From Pristionchus mayeri (lineage: Eukaryota > Nematoda > Chromadorea > Rhabditida > Neodiplogasteridae): a stretch of 64,000 bases of DNA. Location: NCBI GenBank assembly GCA_036245805.1, contig BTRK01000001.1, positions 36,468,995 to 36,532,994 on the forward strand, read 5' to 3'. Below, piece after piece: positions 56,444 through 64,000 of the stretch (positions within the stretch are counted from its first letter, which is position 1; every line of letters starts with the position of its first letter). Below the pieces are notes generated by a model. The model was given only the letters and a program-made list of their open reading frames with translations, did not search any database and was not told the origin of the DNA. The position numbers and the translations under genes were made by a program.

Positions 56444-56498
56444 TGGGGAAGAGAAAATAACGAACCGGTGCACGTAGCGCAGCGTGGCGTCCGTCACT
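48948..56498 (-). CDS. Large helical-repeat-like protein, at least 28 exons, identity unknown
   Basis: Exons 5' to 3': 56466-56498, 56194-56256, 56074-56137, 55862-55957, 55428-55508, 55254-55336, 55093-55178, 54813-54869, 54582-54725, 54293-54426, 54076-54165, 53907-53984, 53630-53746, 53335-53400, 52910-53044, 52776-52835, 52677-52726, 52470-52569, 52242-52355, 51775-51903, 50954-51164, 50749-50815, 50356-50446, 49879-49975, 49641-49742, 49434-49473, 49117-49211, 48948-49037. About 860 residues. Phase holds everywhere except 52242 to 51903, where two bases are missing, so a very short exon or another splice site is unseen. Both halves look alpha-helical and HEAT/ARM-like (for example QRRELAKRILTRVTQNHG, TEKQKRIALIII), with a Ser/Glu-rich middle. 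The tail ends RRIRLIIKREVG. The N-terminus may extend to an open frame at 57013-57332 (MATTAQWSLPLVPG). I cannot name a family. Confidence 0.72.
49053..49092 (+). repeat. (GA)n microsatellite
   Basis: About 20 GA dinucleotides in the last intron of the helical-repeat gene. Confidence 0.95.
49605..49646 (-). repeat. Triplicated 5' splice-site sequence
   Basis: TACCGTACCCTAGA units occur in tandem directly downstream of exon 49641-49742, so on the minus strand the donor GTACGGTA is repeated three times, 15 bases apart. Confidence 0.85.
50639..50724. mobile_element. MITE family F1, intronic copy
   Basis: GGCACTAGGTCGGATGAGAA on the left, ACGTCATTGTTCTCATCC on the right, right terminus decayed. 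It lies in the intron 50447-50748, about 24 bp after the 5' splice site of exon 50749-50815 (minus strand). Confidence 0.85.
50859..50937 (+). repeat. (CT)n microsatellite
   Basis: About 39 CT dinucleotides in the intron between exons 50954-51164 and 50749-50815. Confidence 0.97.
51543..51760 (+). repeat. Dispersed repeat R3
   Basis: Diverged relative of 47510-47720. Shared words include CGCGCGCTCTCTC, CCTAAGCT, TTCCCTGA and TTTTGCCTTTRYTCCTCCTT, in the same order and orientation. Both look like old insertions of one element. Confidence 0.55.
52028..52095. repeat. Hairpin related to 48310-48386
   Basis: CTGACTCTCTTAAGTTTGTA on the left and CACGCAAACTGAGA on the right around CTGTCTGACGGGCGAG, with the right end decayed. 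Confidence 0.65.
53266..53319. mobile_element. MITE family F1, internally deleted copy
   Basis: 54 bp, CACACTAGGTCGGATGGCAA to CATCCGACCTAGTGCC, with one AACGTCA core. It lies in the intron 53045-53334 and ends 15 bp from the donor of exon 53335-53400. Confidence 0.85.
53545..53606. mobile_element. Short hairpin MITE (family F6)
   Basis: 62 bp, TAGGGTTGGCTATTCGGAG to CTCCGAATAGCCAACTCTA. Flanks ACCTACAC and ATCTATAC match 6/8. TAG...CTA ends suggest a hAT relative. It lies in the intron 53401-53629, 23 bp from the donor. Confidence 0.8.
53818..53874. repeat. Dispersed repeat R2, copy 2
   Basis: GAACTCTTGCAGTGAGGCC then GCAACGACTAATTGCGAATT, matching 45725-45780. In an intron of the helical-repeat gene. 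Confidence 0.65.
54016..54060. mobile_element. MITE family F1, minimal copy
   Basis: 45 bp: GGCACTAGGTCGGATGAGAA, ATGACGTCATC, GGCCTAGTGCC. It makes up half of the 91-bp intron 53985-54075 and lies 15 bp from the donor of exon 54076-54165. Confidence 0.9.
54182..54283. mobile_element. MITE family F1, full-length copy with decayed left end
   Basis: Right half is canonical (ATGACGTCATAGTTCTCATC then CGACCTCGGGCC); the left end is degenerate. It fills about 100 of the 127 bp of intron 54166-54292, 9 bp from the donor of exon 54293-54426. Confidence 0.8.
54738..54803 (+). repeat. (TTATTG)n microsatellite
   Basis: About 11 hexamers in the intron between exons 54813-54869 and 54582-54725. Confidence 0.95.
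55004..55083. mobile_element. MITE family F1, copy with donor-containing target duplication
   Basis: 80 bp, CGACACTAGGTCGGACGTCA to the right end TCGGGCTTCGCGCC. Perfect 8-bp duplication AATACTCA at 54996-55003 and 55084-55091. On the minus strand the right-hand copy is part of the 5' splice site GTGAGTATT of exon 55093-55178, and the left-hand copy recreates GTGAGTATT at the far end of the element. Confidence 0.92.
56405..56441 (+). repeat. (CT)n microsatellite
   Basis: About 18 CT dinucleotides in the intron after exon 56466-56498. Confidence 0.95.
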
Positions 56499-57466
56499 CT
56501 CAGTTGGATGATAGCGTGAACGACGATATACAAAGGGAGAAATGCGCAATTTCAATCGAGATCGAATCGAAGATTTTCAGATATCACAGACTATTGCTAG
56601 AGATCAAAGATCAGAGTATCAGTTTAAAGAACCAGTTTGCGATCACTTCTTCTACCGTACCGGGCTACAAGACAGGAGATCAAAGACCACTTTTCCATTG
56701 CATCCCTCATGAATCAAGTGTGGAGACAGATGAGGCCTCATCGAGATTGTCCAAATTCTGTTCTCAGTACAAGCAAACTTCCCTACAACCATTCCCTACT
56801 CGTGCACTCCAGTGTGTGTAAGTGGGAAAAGTAAGCAAAACAGCCAATTCCCGTGTTTGCATCCGTGAAGACGTAGCTTGGGAAGAGGCGCAGCACGACA
56901 ATCCTCCAGAATCCACGCCGGGGGTATCGGTGAGCTGCAGCACAGCTGCAGCAGAATCAGCTGTGGCTGCTGCAGCTGGTAGCGGGGCGGAGGATTGGCG
57001 CTTCCGATGACTGAAGGGAGGAGTACCTGTCGAGTCGTCGCAACTCGCTCCCTTGCGAGACGGAGCGCTAGAGATATCGCGGCAGCACTCGTGGCTGCGG
57101 GGGAGAATGATTGAGGTCTCGTGGCTGAAGGAGCGCCGAGCAAGTGTGACAGAACAGTCGAGAAAAGCTGTGGAAGCGAAGCTGATTCGACTCCTGGTAC
57201 CAACAGAATGGGTACCGACGTTCTGGGGGAGGAGGAGGTGGGTGGTGGTGGTGGTCGTAGTCGTACCTGAGTGGTGCTGGCTGGTCTCACTCCAGGCACC
57301 AGGGGCAATGACCACTGCGCAGTGGTAGCCACGCAGGTCCAGGCCAGGTTCTAGAAGACCCCTTGGGGTGGTGGGGTCCGTGCACAATGTGTATGTGTGT
57401 CCAATGGTAGGAACTCTTTCCCGAGAATTACTATGCAGTTACTATGTACCTAGACTACGAAGACAG
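56499..57466 (-). other. 5' region of the helical-repeat gene
   Basis: A minus-strand frame at 57013-57332 is open from an ATG (MATTAQWSLPLVPG, later LLVPGVESASLPQL) to a possible donor CAG/GTACTCC near 57027 and could be the first coding exon, but I could not connect it in phase to 56498. 56590-56700 holds AGAGATCAAAGATCAG and CAGTTTGCGATCA, words that also occur in the satellite monomer that starts at 57467. Confidence 0.4.
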
Positions 57467-60400
57467 AGATCAAAAACCAACCCTTAATCAGGTGACGATT
57501 GTGTCAGCAGCTATGCGAACAAGTTACAGTATCAAAGATCAATGAACAATACCAGCCAGTTTACGGTTGCATCACCTGCTGTTCAACTAGGCTACAGAAC
57601 GTCAGATGCTGGCCAACCTGGGAACTGTATCAGGAACCAAAGACCAATGCAAGATCAGTTTGCAATAGCGTCAGATGTTGGTCAACCAGGGTACTGTATC
57701 AGAGACCAAAGACCAATGCAAGATCAGTTTGCGAAAGCGTCAGATGCTGGTCAACCAGGGTACTGTATCAGAGAACAAAGACCAATGCAAGATCAGTTTG
57801 CGAAAGCGTCAGATGCTGGTCAACCAGGGTACTGTATCAGAGACCAAAGACCAAAGCCAGATCAGTTCGCGATTGCGTCAGAGGCTGGTCAACCAGGGTA
57901 CTGTATCAGAGATCAAAGACCAATGCAAGATCAGTTTGCGATAGCGTCAGATGCTGGTCAACCAGGGTACTGTATCAGAGACCAAAGACCAATGCAAGAT
58001 CAGTTTGCGATAGCGTCAGATGTTGGTCAACCAGGGTACTGTATCAGGAACCAAAGACCAATGCAAGATCAGTTTGCAATAGCGTCAGATGTTGGTTAAC
58101 CAGGGTACTGTATCAGAGACCAAAGACCAATGCAAGATCAGTTTGCGAAAGCGTCAGATGCTGGTCAACCAGGGTACTGTATCAGAGAACAAAGACCAAT
58201 GCAAGATCAGTTTGCGAAAGCGTCAGATGCTGGTCAACCAGGGTACTGTATCAGAGAACAAAGACCAATGCAAGATCAGTTTGCGAAAGCGTCAGATGCT
58301 GGTCAACCAGGGTACTGTATCAGAGAACAAAGACCAATGCAAGATCAGTTTGCGAAAGCGTCAGATGCTGGTCAACCAGGGTACTGTATCAGAGATCAAA
58401 GACCAATGCAAGATCAGTTTGCGATAGCGTCAGATGCTGGTCAACCAGGGTACTGTATCAGAGAACAAAGACCAATGCAAGATCAGTTTGCGATAGCGTC
58501 AGATGCTGGTCAACCAGGGTACTGTATCAGAGACCAAAGACCAAAGCCAGATCAGTTCGCGATTGCGTCAGAGGCTGGTCAACCAGGGTACTGTATCAGA
58601 GATCAAAGACCAATGCAAGATCAGTTTGCGATAGCGTCAGATGCTGGTCAACCAGGGTACTGTATCAGAGACCAAAGACCAATGCAAGATCAGTTTGCGA
58701 TAGCGTCAGATGTTGGTCAACCAGGGTACTGTATCAGAGACCAAAGACCAATGCAAGATCAGTTTGCAAAAGCGTCAGATGCTGGTCAACCAGGGTACTG
58801 TATCAGAGAACAAAGACCAATGCAAGATCAGTTTGCGAAAGCGTCAGATGCTGGTCAACCAGGGTACTGTATCAGAGAACAAAGACCAATGCAAGATCAG
58901 TTTGCGAAAGCGTCAGATGCTGGTCAACCAGGGTACTGTATCAGAGAACAAAGACCAATGCAATATCAGTTTGCGAAAGCGTCAGATGCTGGTCAACCAG
59001 GGTACTGTATCAGAGATCAAAGACCAATGCAAGATCAGTTTGCGATAGCGTCAGATGCTGGTCAACCAGGGTACTGTATCAGAGAACAAAGACCAATGCA
59101 AGATCAGTTTGCGATAGCGTCAGATGCTGGTCAACCAGGGTACTGTATCAGAGACCAAAGACCAAAGCCAGATCAGTTCGCGATTGCGTCAGAGGCTGGT
59201 CAACCAGGGTACTGTATCAGAGATCAAAGACCAATGCAAGATCAGTTTGCGATAGCGTCAGATGCTGGTCAACCAGGGTACTGTATCAGAGACCAAAGAC
59301 CAATGCAAGATCAGTTTGCGATAGCGTCAGATGTTGGTCAACCAGGGTACTGTATCAGAGACCAAAGACCAATGCAAGATCAGTTTGCAAAAGCGTCAGA
59401 TGCTGGTCAACCAGGGTACTGTATCAGAGAACAAAGACCAATGCAAGATCAGTTTGCGAAAGCGTCAGATGCTGGTCAACCAGGGTACTGTATCAGAGAA
59501 CAAAGACCAATGCAAGATCAGTTTGCGAAAGCGTCAGATGCTGGTCAACCAGGGTACTGTATCAGAGAACAAAGACCAATGCAATATCAGTTTGCGAAAG
59601 CGTCAGATGCTGGTCAACCAGGGTACTGTATCAGAGAACAAAGACCAATGCAAGATCAGTTTGCGAAAGCGTCAGATGCTGGTCAACCAGGGTACTGTAT
59701 CAGAGACCAAAGACCAAAGCCAGATCAGTTCGCGATTGCGTCAGATGCTGGTCAACCAGGGTACTGTATCAGAGATCAAAGACCAATGCAAGATCAGTTT
59801 GCGATTGCGTCAGATTCTGGTCAACCAGGGTACTGTATCAGAGAACAAAGACCAATGCAAGATCAGTTTGCGATAGCGTCAGATGCTGGTCAACCAGGGT
59901 ACTGTATCAGAGACCAAAGACCAATGCAAGATCAGTTTGCGATAGCGTCAGATGTTGGTCAACCAGGGTACTGTATCAGGAACCAAAGACCAATGCAAGA
60001 TCAGTTTGCAATAGCGTCAGATGTTGGTTAACCAGGGTACTGTATCAGAGACCAAAGACCAATGCAAGATCAGTTTGCGAAAGCGTCAGATGCTGGTCAA
60101 CCAGGGTACTGTATCAGAGAACAAAGACCAATGCAAGATCAGTTTGCGAAAGCGTCAGATGCTGGTCAACCAGGGTACTGTATCAGAGAACAAAGACCAA
60201 TGCAAGATCAGTTTGCGAAAGCGTCAGATGCTGGTCAACCAGGGTACTGTATCAGAGAACAAAGACCAATGCAAGATCAGTTTGCGAAAGCGTCAGATGC
60301 TGGTCAACCAGGGTACTGTATCAGAGATCAAAGACCAATGCAAGATCAGTTTGCGATAGCGTCAGATGCTGGTCAACCAGGGTACTGTATCAGAGAACAA

Positions 60401-63400
60401 AGACCAATGCAAGATCAGTTTGCGATAGCGTCAGATGCTGGTCAACCAGGGTACTGTATCAGAGACCAAAGACCAATGCAAGATCAGTTTGCGAAAGCGT
60501 CAGATGCTGGTCAACCAGGGTACTGTATCAGAGAACAAAGACCAATGCAAGATCAGTTTGCGAAAGCGTCAGATGCTGGTCAACCAGGGTACTGTATCAG
60601 AGACCAAAGACCAATGCAAGATCAGATTGCGATAGGGTCAGATGTTGGTCAACCAGGGTACTGTATCAGGAACCAAAGACCAATGCAAGATCAGTTTGCA
60701 ATAGCGTCAGATGTTGGTTAACCAGGGTACTGTATCAGAGACCAAAGACCAATGCAAGATCAGTTTGCGAAAGCGTCAGATGCTGGTCAACCAGGGTACT
60801 GTATCAGAGAACAAAGACCAATGCAAGATCAGTTTGCGAAAGCGTCAGATGCTGGTCAACCAGGGTACTGTATCAGAGAACAAAGACCAATGCAAGATCA
60901 GTTTGCGAAAGCGTCAGATGCTGGTCAACCAGGGTACTGTATCAGAGAACAAAGACCAATGCAAGATCAGTTTGCGAAAGCGTCAGATGCTGGTCAACCA
61001 GGGTACTGTATCAGAGATCAAAGACCAATGCAAGATCAGTTTGCGATAGCGTCAGATGCTGGTCAACCAGGGTACTGTATCAGAGAACAAAGACCAATGC
61101 AAGATCAGTTTGCGATAGCGTCAGATGCTGGTCAACCAGGGTACTGTATCAGAGACCAAAGACCAAAGCCAGATCAGTTCGCGATTGCGTCAGAGGCTGG
61201 TCAACCAGGGTACTGTATCAGAGATCAAAGACCAATGCAAGATCAGTTTGCGATAGCGTCAGATGCTGGTCAACCAGGGTACTGTATCAGAGACCAAAGT
61301 CCAATGCAAGATCAGTTTGCGATAGCGTCAGATGTTGGTCAACCAGGGTACTGTATCAGAGACCAAAGACCAATGCAAGATCAGTTTGCAAAAGCGTCAG
61401 ATGCTGGTCAACCAGGGTACTGTATCAGAGAACAAAGACCAATGCAAGATCAGTTTGCGAAAGCGTCAGATGCTGGTCAACCAGGGTACTGTATCAGAGA
61501 ACAAAGACCAATGCAAGATCAGTTTGCGAAAGCGTCAGATGCTGGTCAACCAGGGTACTGTATCAGAGAACAAAGACCAATGCAATATCAGTTTGCGAAA
61601 GCGTCAGATGCTGGTCAACCAGGGTACTGTATCAGAGATCAAAGACCAATGCAAGATCAGTTTGCGATAGCGTCAGATGCTGGTCAACCAGGGTACTGTA
61701 TCAGAGAACAAAGACCAATGCAAGATCAGTTTGCGATAGCGTCAGATGCTGGTCAACCAGGGTACTGTATCAGAGACCAAAGACCAAAGCCAGATCAGTT
61801 CGCGATTGCGTCAGAGGCTGGTCAACCAGGGTACTGTATCAGAGATCAAAGACCAATGCAAGATCAGTTTGCGATAGCGTCAGATGCTGGTCAACCAGGG
61901 TACTGTATCAGAGACCAAAGACCAATGCAAGATCAGTTTGCGATAGCGTCAGATGTTGGTCAACCAGGGTACTGTATCAGAGACCAAAGACCAATGCAAG
62001 ATCAGTTTGCAAAAGCGTCAGATGCTGGTCAACCAGGGTACTGTATCAGAGAACAAAGACCAATGCAAGATCAGTTTGCGAAAGCGTCAGATGCTGGTCA
62101 ACCAGGGTACTGTATCAGAGAACAAAGATCAATGCAAGATCAGTTTGCGAAAGCGTCAGATGCTGGTCAACCAGGGTACTGTATCAGAGAACAAAGACCA
62201 ATGCAATATCAGTTTGCGAAAGCGTCAGATGCTGGTCAACCAGGGTACTGTATCAGAGAACAAAGACCAATGCAAGATCAGTTTGCGAAAGCGTCAGATG
62301 CTGGTCAACCAGGGTACTGTATCAGAGACCAAAGACCAAAGCCAGATCAGTTCGCGATTGCGTCAGATGCTGGTCAACCAGGGTACTGTATCAGAGATCA
62401 AAGACCAATGCAAGATCAGTTTGCGATTGCGTCAGATTCTGGTCAACCAGGGTACTGTATCAGAAAACAAAGACCAATGCAAGATCAGTTTGCGATAGCG
62501 TCAGATGCTGGTCAACCAGGGTACTGTATCAGAGACCAAAGACCAAAGCCAGATCAGTTCGCGATTGCGTCAGATGCTGGTCAACCAAAGTACTGTATCA
62601 GAGATCAAAGACCAATGCAAGATCAGTTTGCGATAGCGTCAGATGCTGGTCAACCAGGGTACTGTATCAGAGACCAAAGACCAATGCAAGATCAGTTTGC
62701 GATAGCGTCAGATGTTGGTCAACCAGGGTACTGTATCAGAGACCAAAGACCAATGCAAGATCAGTTTGCGAAAGCGTCAGATGCTGGTCAACCAGGGTAC
62801 TGTATCAGAGAACAAAGACCAATGCAAGATCAGTTTGCGAAAGCGTCAGATGCTGGTCAACCAGAGTACTGAATCAGAGAACGAAGACCAATGCAAGATC
62901 AGTTTGCGAAAGCGTCAGATGCTGGTCAACCAGGGTACTGTATCAGAGATCAAAGACCAATGCAAGATCAGTTTGCGATAGCGTCAGATGCTGGTCAACC
63001 AGGGTACTGTATCAGAGAACAAAGACCAATGCAAGATCAGTTTGCGATAGCGTCAGATGCTGGTCAACCAGGGTACTGTATCAGAGACCAAAGACCAAAG
63101 CCAGATCAGTTCGCGATTGCGTCAGAGGCTGGTCAACCAGGGTACTGTATCAGAGATCAAAGACCAATGCAAGATCAGTTTGCGATAGCGTCAGATGCTG
63201 GTCAACCAGGGTACTGTATCAGAGACCAAAGACCAATGCAAGATCAGTTTGCGATAGCGTCAGATGTTGGTCAACCAGGGTACTGTATCAGAGACCAAAG
63301 ACCAATGCAAGATCAGTTTGCGAAAGCGTCAGATGCTGGTCAACCAGGGTACTGTATCAGAGAACAAAGACCAATGCAAGATCAGTTTGCGAAAGCGTCA

Positions 63401-64000
63401 GATGCTGGTCAACCAGGGTACTGTATCAGAGAACAAAGACCAATGCAAGATCAGTTTGCGAAAGCGTCAGATGCTGGTCAACCAGGGTACTGCATCAGAG
63501 AACAAAGACCAATGCAATATCAGTTTGCGAAAGCGTCAGATGCTGGTCAACCAGGGTACTGTATCAGAGAACAAAGACCAATGCAAGATCAGTTTGCGAA
63601 AGCGTCAGATGCTGGTCAACCAGGGTACTGTATCAGAGACCAAAGACCAAAGCCAGATCAGTTCGCGATTGCGTCAGATGCTGGTCAACCAGGGTACTGT
63701 ATCAGAGATCAAAGACCAATGCAAGATCAGTTTGCGATAGCGTCAGATTCTGGTCAACCAGGGTACTGTATCAGAGAACAAAGACCAATGCAAGATCAGT
63801 TTGCGAAAGCGTCAGATGCTGGTCAACCAGGGTACTGTATCAAAGACCAAAGACCAAAGCCAGATCATTTTGCGATAGCGTCAGATGCTGGTCAACCAGG
63901 GTACTGTATCAGAGACCAAAGACCAATGCAAGATCAGTTTGCGAAAGCGTCAGATGCTGGTCAACCAGGGTACTGTATCAGAGAACAAAGACCAATGCAA
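57467..64000 (+). repeat. 69-bp satellite array with higher-order repeats, continuing past the window
   Basis: About 94 head-to-tail monomers of 69 bp. Typical monomer words: CAGTTTGCGAAAGCGTCAGA, TGCTGGTCAACCAGGGTACT, GTATCAGAGAACAAAGACCA. Variant sites (GCGAAA/GCGATA/GCGATT, GATGCT/GATGTT/GAGGCT/GATTCT, AATGCAAG/AAAGCCAG) recur in a fixed order with a period of 9 monomers (621 bp), for example 58710 to 59331 and 60711 to 61332, with 8-, 10- and 11-monomer variants. A larger unit of 38 monomers relates 58089 to 60711. The first two or three units (57467-57600) are diverged. Because 69 is a multiple of three, two forward frames stay open for hundreds of codons; I treat these as by-products. 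Confidence 0.97.

Noticed and set aside
48948..56498. Cohesin STAG/SCC3 or importin-13/transportin-3 identity for the helical-repeat gene
   Set aside because: A few segments look similar (for example TEKQKRIALI), but their order along the protein does not match either family, so I left it unnamed.
57542..63740. Long repetitive open frames across the satellite as a real repeat protein
   Set aside because: The 69-bp unit is a multiple of three, so stop-free frames propagate automatically; two frames are open at once, stops recur in homologous monomers, and the changes between monomers are mostly residue-changing.
57467..64000. CRISPR-like repeat array
   Set aside because: The units are contiguous with no unique spacers, and the surroundings are eukaryotic, with introns and nematode genes.

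Overview
The window is nuclear DNA of a nematode, most likely a rhabditid or diplogastrid (Pristionchus-like) worm. I infer this from gene content (an ALG-1/2-type Argonaute, a Hedgehog-related ground-like protein, an ELT-3/END-like GATA factor), from many small exons split by short introns, and from TTTCAG-type acceptors directly in front of several start codons, as expected for spliced-leader trans-splicing. The species itself is a guess. All gene models were spliced by hand from donor/acceptor signals and reading phase; no RNA evidence was available.

Layout. 1-3.9 kb: the 5' part of a minus-strand gene for an acidic, charged protein, cut by the left edge, with a 0.9 kb mariner-type element in one intron. 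4.5-11.2 kb: two tandem plus-strand copies of a Sam68/KHDRBS-like KH-domain RNA-binding protein. 11.2-15.7 kb: mostly non-coding, including a small ORF broken by a hAT-type MITE. 15.7-23.3 kb: minus-strand 25-exon Argonaute. 27.2-29.3 kb: plus-strand TRAPPC1/Bet5 orthologue, divergent from the Argonaute. 30.1-34.3 kb: minus-strand GATA factor. 34.4-41.9 kb: mostly purine-rich non-coding DNA with a doubtful small Cys-containing minus-strand gene near 38 kb. 41.9-45.9 kb: minus-strand secreted Gln/Pro-rich ground-like protein, with one tRNA-Met in its last intron and another just downstream. 46-48.9 kb: intergenic, with a decayed third tRNA-Met and MITEs. 48.9-56.5 kb (perhaps to 57.3): a minus-strand gene of at least 28 exons for a large helical-repeat-like protein that I cannot name. 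57.5 kb to the right edge: a 69-bp satellite with higher-order repeats, running out of the window.

The genes do not form one pathway. They are ordinary housekeeping or developmental genes: small-RNA silencing, RNA processing, vesicle tethering, transcription, and extracellular signalling or cuticle-type secretion. The unusual material lies between and inside them. A near-palindromic MITE family of about 90 bp (ends GGCACTAGGTCGGATGA, core TGACGTCA, 8-bp target duplications) occurs about ten times, and five of its copies in the 49-56 kb gene sit 9 to 24 bp from a 5' splice site. Many introns start GTACGGTA, a heptamer-type word that is also scattered through intergenic DNA. The 69-bp satellite is arranged in 9-monomer blocks and its left edge decays into a motif (AGAGATCAAAGATCAG) found in many introns of the window.
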